A stretch of DNA of 8,664 bases from CALEUX01 sp964521525 (lineage in GTDB: Bacteria; Bacteroidota; Bacteroidia; Bacteroidales; Marinilabiliaceae): contig CAZFTD010000154.1 in assembly GCA_964521525.1 (NCBI GenBank), forward strand, positions 1 through 8,664. The letters run 5' to 3'. A program made the position numbers and the translations under genes. Shown piece by piece: positions 1-6,039 of this stretch. The first letter of the stretch is position 1; each line of letters opens with the position of its first letter. Below the pieces are notes generated by a model. It was not told the origin of the DNA. It did no database searches and worked only from the letters and a program-made list of their open reading frames with translations.

Positions 1-393
1 AATAGCTGTTACATAAGGATTGGCAGACACCTGAAGAAAAACCACTCCGGTGGCCAAAATAAAGGTAGCCATTAAAAACAATGGATACGATGGGATTTTT
101 GCTGCGGGAATAAACACCAAACTACCCATAGCCATCAGAATAAGTCCCAGACTAACTGTCCATTTGTATCCAATTTTGTTGATCAACATACCTGTTGGAA
201 TCGACATAATAGGATAAGCAATAAAGAATGCAGAAGTTAGTAATTGAGCCTGAAACTCGGTCAGGTCGAAAACCGCCATTACCGGCGCACTTAATTGAAT
301 AATAAATGTAGTGGCAAAACCAAAGATGAAAAAAATTGCACCAAAAACGGTCATGCCAACCAGAAGGTTGTTACTCTTATTTTCCATATTCAT
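1..393 (-). CDS. MFS sugar transporter, FucP/GluP-like (FHS family), N-terminal part
   Basis: Inner-membrane major facilitator, probably importing a sugar. The frame is open from the ATG at 393 to the window edge, giving 131 residues, so about two thirds of a typical protein of 400-430 residues is missing. Hydrophobic segments lie at about residues 12-33, 47-68, 78-97 and 103-124, matching the first four MFS helices. Family signatures seen are GFATTF in helix 1, FFIAYPIMSIPTG in helix 2, NKIGYKW in the following loop, and LQVSANPYV at 120-128 in helix 4. The last is typical of glucose/galactose (GluP) and fucose (FucP) permeases. An in-frame ATG at 387 is an alternative start. No Shine-Dalgarno sequence is visible. 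The usual Asn-Asp pair of helix 1 is replaced by Ile-Ile at 31-32, so the substrate should not be assumed to be fucose or glucose. Confidence 0.85.
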   Translation of the reverse strand, partial: MNMENKSNNLLVGMTVFGAIFFIFGFATTFIIQLSAPVMAVFDLTEFQAQLLTSAFFIAYPIMSIPTGMLINKIGYKWTVSLGLILMAMGSLVFIPAAKIPSYPLFLMATFILATGVVFLQVSANPYVTAI

Positions 394-413
394 TAAAAAG
401 TTAGATGTGTATG

Positions 414-445
414 CAATGATACTTCAAATTTAAGTTTTACACAAA
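414..445 (-). promoter_or_regulatory. Candidate Bacteroidota promoter for the MFS transporter gene
   Basis: On the minus strand a TTTG (442-445) is followed after 20 bases by TATCATTG (414-421). This is one mismatch from the Bacteroidota primary-sigma consensus TTTG/TAnnTTTG. Transcription would start near 405-408 and give a leader of roughly 12-15 bases before the ATG at 393. Assigned by motif match only. Confidence 0.4.
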
Positions 446-595
446 AATTAGAGATTGAAAAAATGTGTTTACAGATGTTTTTTTATTAAAATATTCATTC
501 ATCGAAACTTGGACATAAAAACAATCATATTTAGCAAGCATACGAAATATTAAAAAATAAGCATTCAAGATGATGGAAATATCATTTAAAAAGTA

Positions 596-603
596 TAATT
601 TTG
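596..603 (+). promoter_or_regulatory. -7 promoter box of rplS
   Basis: TAATTTTG is a perfect match to the Bacteroidota -7 consensus TAnnTTTG. It lies 83 bases before the rplS start codon. No convincing TTTG is present about 20 bases upstream (GATG at 572-575), so the -33 element is weak. Transcription probably starts near 608-612, just before the candidate leader stem. Confidence 0.55.
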
Positions 604-610
604 CAGCCGT

Positions 611-658
611 TTCGTGTAATCTCTTACTGAACACAGGAGTCAGATAATATTGCACGGG
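611..658 (+). promoter_or_regulatory. Candidate structured leader of rplS mRNA (possible ribosomal-protein autoregulation)
   Basis: The transcribed leader can fold into a long hairpin. Bases 612-620 (TCGTGTAAT) pair with 649-657 (ATTGCACGG) over nine consecutive pairs, two of them G-U, and an extra U-G closes the base at 611/658. Inside, CTGA (627-630) pairs with TCAG (640-643) around a nine-base loop, ACACAGGAG. The remaining 28 bases up to the ATG are A-rich and unpaired. Ribosomal-protein operons often carry leaders bound by their own product, so feedback control by L19 is a reasonable inference, but the sequence does not prove it. The pairing was found by eye without an energy calculation. 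Confidence 0.45.
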
Positions 659-686
659 TAAGTTAAATCTTCAAAAGCACCAAAAA

Positions 687-1034
687 ATGGACTTGATTAA
701 AGTTGCTGAAGAAGCCTTTGGTATCGGAGTAGAAATGCCTGCATTTAAATCCGGTGATACTATTTCTGTACATTACAAAATCCGCGAAGGTAACAAAGAG
801 CGGATTCAGATTTTCAAAGGAGTGGTTATCCAAATCAAAGGTACAGGAAACAACAAGCGGTTTACCGTTCGTAAAGTTTCCAATAACGTGGGAATTGAGC
901 GTATCTTCCCCATGAATTCTCCTTTTATAGAGAAGGTAGAAGTTAACAGGCTTGGTAAAGTACGTCGTGCCAGAATTTACTATCTGCGTGACCTTACCGG
1001 TAAAAAGGCCCGTATTAAAGAGAAAAGAGTTTAA
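687..1034 (+). CDS. rplS: 50S ribosomal protein L19 (bL19)
   Basis: Structural protein of the large ribosomal subunit, located near the 30S-50S interface. The 115-residue product has the normal bL19 length and is recognisable throughout. Signatures are FKSGDTISVHYKI near the N-terminus, IQIFKGVVI in the centre, the conserved FTVRKVS...GIERIFP segment, and VRRARIYYLRDLTGKKARIKE at the basic C-terminus. The ATG at 687 gives the expected N-terminus, which begins with a short helix. No Shine-Dalgarno is visible and the bases before the start are A-rich, as is common in Bacteroidota. The gene appears monocistronic: it has its own -7 box and leader upstream and an intrinsic terminator 22 bases after the stop codon. 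The trmD, rimM and rpsP genes that accompany rplS in many other bacteria are absent. Confidence 0.98.
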   Translation: MDLIKVAEEAFGIGVEMPAFKSGDTISVHYKIREGNKERIQIFKGVVIQIKGTGNNKRFTVRKVSNNVGIERIFPMNSPFIEKVEVNRLGKVRRARIYYLRDLTGKKARIKEKRV

Positions 1035-1055
1035 CAGCTTTATTCTTTACAAAAT

Positions 1056-1092
1056 AAAAGACCGTTGTTTCAAAAATAGCAACGGTTTTTTT
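1056..1092 (+). terminator. Intrinsic terminator of rplS
   Basis: ACCGTTG (1061-1067) pairs perfectly with CAACGGT (1080-1086). Two further pairs lie inside it, and an A-rich/T-rich extension lies outside it. Seven T residues run through 1086-1092. It lies 22 bases after the rplS stop codon. Confidence 0.92.
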
Positions 1093-1114
1093 GTGGCTAT
1101 CATTTACCAGTGCT

Positions 1115-1237
1115 TTAAGATATAAGATTTTTAGAAGCGAAGCATCGCGTTTCCGACAAATCGGAACTGCGCCTGCGTCTTGAGGTCCCGAGAATGGGTA
1201 TAAGATAGCAAGAGAAGATTTATAAGTTTTTAAGATG
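1115..1237 (+). repeat. Dispersed intergenic repeat, copy A
   Basis: This non-coding segment shares the exact 16-base core TTAGAAGCGAAGCATC (1131-1146) with copy B, which lies in the opposite orientation at 5906-5995. The bases before the core (TTA...ATAAGAT) also match. After the core, a block from 1190 (GAGAAT) to 1237 (AAGATG) aligns with B at roughly three quarters identity with small gaps. Between core and block, copy A has 43 bases (1147-1189), including a perfect hairpin TTCCGA-CAAA-TCGGAA at 1151-1166, where B has only 10. No open reading frame is convincing here. Confidence 0.6.
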
Positions 1238-1333
1238 TCTCATAATCATAAATGTAATCATCTTAATTACAATATAAAATTTAAACCGTTAGTTAGTTGT
1301 GTTAAAGCGTTTCTAAAAAACCGTACTGTTTCT

Positions 1334-1370
1334 CGCAGATTTTCGCAGAATATTACGCAGAAGACGCAGA
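1334..1370 (+). repeat. CGCAGA short direct-repeat array
   Basis: The hexamer CGCAGA occurs four times, at 1334, 1344, 1356 and 1365. The spacings of 10, 12 and 9 bases are near one helical turn. The spacers are A/T-rich. The array is non-coding and sits between the convergent ends of rplS and the AsmA-family gene. Similar CGCAGAtt runs are familiar from Bacteroidota intergenic DNA, but their role is not known to me. The rest of 1238-1410 shows nothing I can assign. Confidence 0.6.
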
Positions 1371-1410
1371 CGGATAGTATAATCGGTATTCCTGCTTTGA
1401 TTCAATCAAT

Positions 1411-1454
1411 GTTTATAATAAAAAAGGAGATTGCCACTTGTAACAATCTCCTTT
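1411..1454 (-). terminator. Intrinsic terminator of the AsmA-family gene
   Basis: On the minus strand, AAAGGAGATTG (1444-1454) pairs with CAATCTCCTTT (1423-1433) as a perfect 11-bp stem with a 10-base loop. It is followed by TTTTTTATTATAAA. It begins 24 bases after the stop codon of the minus-strand gene. A weaker plus-strand function is possible but is not needed, because rplS has its own terminator. Confidence 0.88.
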
Positions 1455-1477
1455 AAGTTTGAATTAAACTACAATTA

Positions 1478-3997
1478 TTATCTCAGTAATCGTTTTAATT
1501 TGTTACCAACTTCGTCCACCTTTTTCTGCACTTCAGGGTCGCTCATGATTTTTTCGGCAGCTTTCTCAGCGGCTTTCTCAACTTCTTGCTTGAGCTCATC
1601 CTTAATTTGCGATTTAGCATCGTCCAATACAAACCTTAACTTGGGATCCGTAATAGAACCCCCAATTGCCACTCCAACCATTAAATCATCTCCTGAAGTT
1701 GGCAGTGAGCCACCCAATAAACCGGCTACGTTACTAATTTCGGCGCGGGTAACAGGCATTTTGATATTAAAATCCATGGTTTGATCGATTCCCTGGCGAC
1801 CGTACATATTAATTTTCTTTCCAAAAACATTAACATCAAACGGACGAACAATTAAATTGCCATTATCGATGGCGAAATTTACCAATAAGTCGTTTATGGC
1901 AGCCACTTTATACTTATCATTTTTAAGTGCCGATGTAAGTGCATCCTGAACTTTTGCACCTTTTACTTCAATACCGCTCGATTTTAGCATGCCTCCGCCA
2001 TTGATTGTGTTTAAAACCGGAGAAAAATCGTCGCCAATAACACTGTTAAATCTGAAATTACTTGAAACCAGACCACTGGCATGTTTGGCAATGGGCAACA
2101 TCTTTTCAACCATACTTATGGAATAAGCCGCTTTATTAATATCAATGGAAGAAATAGCCAGGTTAAAATCAACAAAAGGCTTTAATGTATCACGGGTATT
2201 GTATTCGCCAGTCACCACCATTTGACCACGCAATAAGTCAGTTTTCAAACCTTCCAGAATAACCCGTGAATCCTGTATTTTAAGGCTACCTATGGTATTA
2301 GTTAGTTCCAGTTTATCGTACAAAAGACGATCAACCTTGCTGGTCATTACAAAGTTCAGGTTTGAAGGAACCAACACTTTACCAATGGGTTCAGAAGTTT
2401 CGAGCTGTTCTTCAGTTTCAGCAGGAGCCAATCCCATAAGTTCATTGGCATTGATAAACTTAGAATGGTGAGCCAAAGTGCCTTTTAAAACGCCATCTTT
2501 TAAGGCGTAAGCCAGATAGTTTTCCAAACGTCCGGTTAAACCGAAGTCGCTTTCGCCAAGCTTACTTTGAAACGATTTCAATTCCACAAACCTTGGTGAG
2601 AACTGCATATTGGCATCACTAATCACAATGCCATTGGGCAAATCGGGGCTTTTAAATTCAAACCCCTCCAAAACAACGTTGCCATTGGCCTTAATATCTT
2701 CGTACTGCTCCTTCTCAATCATGGCATAATTCCCTTCTACGCTCAAATCGGAACGCACCAGGCCTTTCATTTCAATGCTATCCATTGGCAAGGCCTGTTT
2801 CAACGAAGTCAGATTAATGTTGCCTTTCATACCGCCTTTAAAAGTGGCATTAGATATGGGATTGGTTACCAGCAAATGGGCATCGAAAGGATTTTTATCC
2901 AGTTCGAAGTGAAACTTTTTAATTTCAGTAACAGTTTGATCCATCGACCCTCCCGGGTTATTCACCACCAGGTGTACGCCAATATTGTCAATGGACTTGG
3001 GTAGCTCCGGATATTGAATAAAGCCATCTTTTACATCGAACAACAGATTAAAAGCCGGCATGCGGTCGGTATCAACATAAACACCTTTAGCAGTCGCTTC
3101 AAGAGCGAAACTACCACTCGTCTTTAATCCGGCTAAATCTTTCATATATACATCGGGTACCAAAGCCAGAATGGTTTTAAACTGAGTTTCGCGGGCAGCC
3201 AGTTTTAAATCCATGTCATAGCCCTCTTCGAGCATGGCAAAAGTACCCTCCATAAACAAAGGAATCTTGTTAAAATTCAACTCATTATCCTTGAAGGTAA
3301 ACGCCATTTTATCCAAATCGGCGCCCACCAGTGCTTTCAAATCGAAGAAAGCATTTCTGAGGTACCGCACATTATCGTAGGTCAGATTGAGGGCATCCAC
3401 TTTGGCAGCTATGTCCAAATTGGTGTACGAAGCACTCATATCTCCTTTAATCAATGCATTTAAACCATTTACAGATGTTGAAAAGTTCATGGTTTTATCG
3501 GAATAAGCCAATGAAGCATTTCTAATCTCGAAGGATTTAAGTTTGAGTTGAAAATCAGAAGGTTCGGCCACAGTTGTATCTTCAACAGCCACCTCATCAG
3601 AAACCGGAACAATATCCCAGTTGGCGATAGAATCAGCATTAACCTTGAGGTTTACAAATGGCTGATTAATAAGGATGGAATTGATTTCGAGGCCTTGTCC
3701 GGTAACAGCTTTCCATACATCAACCGAAAGTGCAAAATTGCCAACATACAGCAATGTATCGCCTTCAAATGGTTCCTGATTAACAATCAGTAATCCGTCT
3801 AACCCCATCCCCAGGTTTGGAAAGTGGCGGAACATCGATAAAGAAAAACGATTCCAGGAAACAGTGGCATTAACTTGCTCATTAATAGCTTCCTTAACTT
3901 TAGTCTCTATTTTTCCTTTAAACAAAAAAGGAAGCAGAAACAACAGGAGTAAAATACCCCCCAAAACACCTAAAAAGATTTTGATAAATCGTTTCAT
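1478..3997 (-). CDS. AsmA-family inner-membrane-anchored envelope protein
   Basis: This 839-residue protein has a short basic N-terminus and one membrane helix at about residues 6-27. A long, beta-rich, repetitive periplasmic region follows, then an AsmA-like C-terminal domain at about 600-790. Visible hallmarks are the opening ETKVKEAINEQVNATVSW, the GMGLDGLLI segment near 63-71, the FNLAISSIDINKA segment at 611-623, and GGGMLKSSGIEVKG at 667-680. The MPVTRAEISN...GG.LP segment (747-766) and the VGVAIGGSITDPKLRF segment at 774-789 are also typical. Two acidic linkers (about 132-146 and 524-538) probably separate modules. The last 45 residues form a charged amphipathic helix rich in Lys, Glu and Ala. 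AsmA relatives (TamB, YhdP) are proposed to bridge the envelope and move phospholipid, and a similar role is inferred here. The ATG at 3997 directly precedes the membrane helix. The gene is monocistronic, with its own promoter and terminator. Confidence 0.88.
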   Translation of the reverse strand: MKRFIKIFLGVLGGILLLLFLLPFLFKGKIETKVKEAINEQVNATVSWNRFSLSMFRHFPNLGMGLDGLLIVNQEPFEGDTLLYVGNFALSVDVWKAVTGQGLEINSILINQPFVNLKVNADSIANWDIVPVSDEVAVEDTTVAEPSDFQLKLKSFEIRNASLAYSDKTMNFSTSVNGLNALIKGDMSASYTNLDIAAKVDALNLTYDNVRYLRNAFFDLKALVGADLDKMAFTFKDNELNFNKIPLFMEGTFAMLEEGYDMDLKLAARETQFKTILALVPDVYMKDLAGLKTSGSFALEATAKGVYVDTDRMPAFNLLFDVKDGFIQYPELPKSIDNIGVHLVVNNPGGSMDQTVTEIKKFHFELDKNPFDAHLLVTNPISNATFKGGMKGNINLTSLKQALPMDSIEMKGLVRSDLSVEGNYAMIEKEQYEDIKANGNVVLEGFEFKSPDLPNGIVISDANMQFSPRFVELKSFQSKLGESDFGLTGRLENYLAYALKDGVLKGTLAHHSKFINANELMGLAPAETEEQLETSEPIGKVLVPSNLNFVMTSKVDRLLYDKLELTNTIGSLKIQDSRVILEGLKTDLLRGQMVVTGEYNTRDTLKPFVDFNLAISSIDINKAAYSISMVEKMLPIAKHASGLVSSNFRFNSVIGDDFSPVLNTINGGGMLKSSGIEVKGAKVQDALTSALKNDKYKVAAINDLLVNFAIDNGNLIVRPFDVNVFGKKINMYGRQGIDQTMDFNIKMPVTRAEISNVAGLLGGSLPTSGDDLMVGVAIGGSITDPKLRFVLDDAKSQIKDELKQEVEKAAEKAAEKIMSDPEVQKKVDEVGNKLKRLLR

Positions 3998-4345
3998 CCG
4001 TAAATAGTTTTATTTATTAATTCAGTATGGTTTTATTGTAAAATAAGATACCTTTCATCTTCAAACATTCCTGGTAATATCCTTAAATGTAAAGATACAA
4101 ATTTAAAAGCATTAGGGAAACGCATTAACCAAAGGATTTATTGCAATTGATGCGTAAACAAAATTGAATCGAATCAATATTCAGACCAAAGAAATGGTTT
4201 TGAGATAGATTTAATTTTAATTAACTTGTACTTCAACCCAATTAAAACAATACAATTCATCGTTTAACTTAACAGAACATTCTATCACTTATCAAACAAT
4301 TTGCCACTGGATATGTTTTTCCATATAATAAAACCCACATTAGTC
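3998..4345. other. Divergent intergenic region between the AsmA-family and dehydrogenase genes
   Basis: This AT-rich non-coding stretch must hold promoters for both divergent genes. The minus-strand promoter is recognisable near 4090-4120. For the plus-strand gene I see only weak candidates, such as TAATTTTA near 4211-4218, without a well-spaced -33 partner. No RNA gene, long inverted repeat or operator-like palindrome stands out. Confidence 0.5.
4090..4120 (-). promoter_or_regulatory. Candidate promoter of the AsmA-family gene
   Basis: On the minus strand TATCTTTA (4090-4097) differs at one position from TAnnTTTG. A TTTC (4117-4120) lies 19 bases upstream in place of TTTG. The implied leader is about 85 bases. 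No clear Shine-Dalgarno precedes the ATG at 3997. Confidence 0.5.
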
Positions 4346-5788
4346 ATGAACGAAAAAAACAAACTCTTCACTTTTACAACTCTGGGCATAGCCATTATTC
4401 TTTTCTGGCTAGTTACTGCATCCAAATGCAGCGACCTCAATTCGGTTAATCAGGGCTTAATAAGCAAAGAAAAAACTGTTGCCAATTACGAACGTTTCTG
4501 TGCAGGTTGCCATGGTATGTTTATGGAACGTTTTTCGGGCGATGACCGTGAAAAGCTTTTTAACACACCTTTAAAAGATATGGTGCATGTTATTAGCGAA
4601 GGCGATTTGGAATCGGGCATGCCTGCTTTTAAAAGCACCTTTACACAGGAAGAAATTGAGAGTTTAGCACGTTACATATTAACCGATATAAAGGAATCGA
4701 GTAAAACCCATAACTACCAGCCAAATCTGGCATCTGTTCAGAAAAGTGAGAAACTGACATTCCAGATTGATACAGTTGTTACCGGGCTCGATATTCCATG
4801 GGGCATGACCTGGCTCCCCGATGGAGACATGCTTGTAACCGAGCGAAACGGCCAGATCTTCAGATTCAGAAACGGTGTTTTTATTGCCACCATTGAAGGT
4901 GTACCATCGGTTTATGCCAATGGGCAAGGTGGATTGTTAGACATAAGGCTACACCCACAGTATGCACAAAACGGCTGGATTTACATCGCCTACTCCACTC
5001 TGGGAACCGAAGGCCCATCGGCAGGGGGAAACACTGCCATTATGCGTGCCCGGTTGAACAATAACAAACTGGTTGACCAGGAAGTGTTGTTTAAAGCCAC
5101 TCCAGATAGCCGTGCAGGAGTTCATTTCGGATGCCGCATGGTTTTTGGCAACGATGGCTATCTCTATTTCTCGGTTGGCGACCGCGGATATATGCAAAAT
5201 GCCCAGTTACTAACCAACCACTCTGGTAAAATCCATCGCATTACCGATGATGGCAAAATACCCACTGATAATCCTTTTGTGAACACACCGGGTGCCATGC
5301 CCTCAATTTATTCCTATGGTCATCGCAATCCCCAGGGGTTGGTAAAGCATCCGCAAACAGGCGCACTTTGGTCGCACGAACACGGGCCAAAAGGTGGTGA
5401 TGAAATTAACATCATTCGCAAAGGATTGAATTATGGCTGGCCTGTAATTTCATTTGGAATAAATTATGATGGCACCATAATTACTCCCGACACCGCCAAA
5501 GCCGGCATGGAGCAGCCCGTTTACTACTGGACTCCCTCCATTGGCGCCTGCGGAATGACCTTTGTAACCGGCAACCGGTATAAAGGATGGGAAAACAACA
5601 TATTGTCGGGGTCGCTCAGTTTCAGGTACTTGGTTAGAACAGAAATTGAGGGAGAAAAAACCACGCATCACGAAATATTATTGCCACAAATAGGACGAGT
5701 ACGAAACGTAGAAATGGGGCCCGATGGTTTTATATATGTAGCCGTAGAAACTCCAGGATTAATTGTGCGACTAATTCCGATTGATTAA
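4346..5788 (+). CDS. Cytochrome c-PQQ-dependent sugar dehydrogenase fusion (GSDH family)
   Basis: Predicted to oxidise an aldose or related sugar in the periplasm with PQQ and pass electrons to a fused heme c. From the ATG at 4346 the product is 480 residues. Residues 6-25 are a hydrophobic signal or anchor. Cys28 lies in TASKC, a poor lipobox because of the Lys before Cys. A class I cytochrome c domain spans about 42-115, with heme motif CAGCH at 52-56 and Met92 (GMPAF) as likely axial ligand. The six-bladed GSDH propeller fills about 135-480. Its signatures are PWGMTWLPDG (151-160), QGGLLDIRLHP (194-204), the likely catalytic His260 in VHFGCRMVF, and SVGDRG (276-281). Also present are GHRNPQG (325-331), EHGPKGGDEIN (345-355), NYGWP (362-366) and RVRNVEMGPDG (451-461). 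His260, Arg327 and Arg451/453 appear to match His144, Arg228 and Arg406/408 of soluble glucose dehydrogenase. An ATG at 4313 would add 11 residues, and the frame also opens at a TTG at 4301, but both give a poorer signal sequence. The substrate is unknown. Confidence 0.9.
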   Translation: MNEKNKLFTFTTLGIAIILFWLVTASKCSDLNSVNQGLISKEKTVANYERFCAGCHGMFMERFSGDDREKLFNTPLKDMVHVISEGDLESGMPAFKSTFTQEEIESLARYILTDIKESSKTHNYQPNLASVQKSEKLTFQIDTVVTGLDIPWGMTWLPDGDMLVTERNGQIFRFRNGVFIATIEGVPSVYANGQGGLLDIRLHPQYAQNGWIYIAYSTLGTEGPSAGGNTAIMRARLNNNKLVDQEVLFKATPDSRAGVHFGCRMVFGNDGYLYFSVGDRGYMQNAQLLTNHSGKIHRITDDGKIPTDNPFVNTPGAMPSIYSYGHRNPQGLVKHPQTGALWSHEHGPKGGDEINIIRKGLNYGWPVISFGINYDGTIITPDTAKAGMEQPVYYWTPSIGACGMTFVTGNRYKGWENNILSGSLSFRYLVRTEIEGEKTTHHEILLPQIGRVRNVEMGPDGFIYVAVETPGLIVRLIPID

Positions 5789-5846
5789 TACAAATTAAGA
5801 ATCGGTTGATTTATTTTATAAGATGATTAGAATTGAAGTTTACGGA

Positions 5847-5863
5847 ATCCCGAGTTTCGGGAT
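5847..5863. repeat. Perfect intergenic hairpin ATCCCGA-GTT-TCGGGAT
   Basis: Seven perfect base pairs close a three-base loop, 59 bases after the dehydrogenase stop codon. No T-run follows on either strand, so it is not a canonical intrinsic terminator. TCCCGA-type sequences recur nearby (TCCCGATTCTCGA at 5944-5956, GTCCCGAGAAT at 1185-1195), suggesting it belongs to the same family of intergenic repeats. It could also stabilise the 3' end of the upstream mRNA. Confidence 0.5.
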
Positions 5864-5905
5864 AAGATTATTAAACTGATAGATAAGTTTGAAAAGAAGC
5901 TAAGG

Positions 5906-5995
5906 CATCTTCAAAATCATAAATATCTATTCTATTCATCTAATCCCGATTCTCGATATTTTGTGATGCTTCGCTTCTAAGCATCTTATCTCTAA
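5906..5995 (-). repeat. Dispersed intergenic repeat, copy B (inverted relative to copy A)
   Basis: Read on the minus strand this segment runs TTAGAGATAAGATGC, then the exact 16-base core (plus-strand 5965-5980), ten bases, then GAGAATCGGG and an A/T-rich tail ending in AAGATG (plus-strand 5906-5911). The same order occurs in copy A at 1115-1237. It sits between the dehydrogenase and receptor genes. The 251-base gap 5789-6039 holds this element and the hairpin at 5847-5863. No good TAnnTTTG promoter or intrinsic terminator is visible in the gap. Confidence 0.6.
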
Positions 5996-6039
5996 TTTAA
6001 ACAGATACCAGCTTAATGAGTAAAACAGATAAAACTTAA

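Noticed and set aside
437..655. Minus-strand 72-residue open frame upstream of rplS
   Set aside because: It overlaps the rplS promoter and leader on the opposite strand and the MFS promoter region. It is low-complexity and Phe/Tyr/Asn-rich, as expected for translated AT-rich intergenic DNA.
1334..1370. CRISPR array
   Set aside because: The repeated unit is only six bases with 3-6-base spacers, and no cas genes are present.
1235..1456. Plus-strand 73-residue open frame
   Set aside because: It runs across the CGCAGA array and into the terminator of the opposite gene, has no recognisable domain and has a composition unlike the neighbouring genes. It is most likely chance.
1431..1784. Plus-strand 117-residue frame opposite the 3' end of the AsmA-family gene
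   Set aside because: It is a Ser/Thr-rich antisense shadow of a well-supported gene and begins inside that gene's terminator.
4301..4345. Earlier start for the dehydrogenase at TTG 4301 or ATG 4313
   Set aside because: These add a segment containing His, Lys and Pro ahead of a good signal sequence. The ATG at 4346 gives a short basic N-region directly followed by the hydrophobic core, as expected for an exported protein.
5955..5963. Receptor promoter at GATATTTTG
   Set aside because: It lacks the TA at the required distance before TTTG and falls inside the dispersed repeat, so the match is not convincing.
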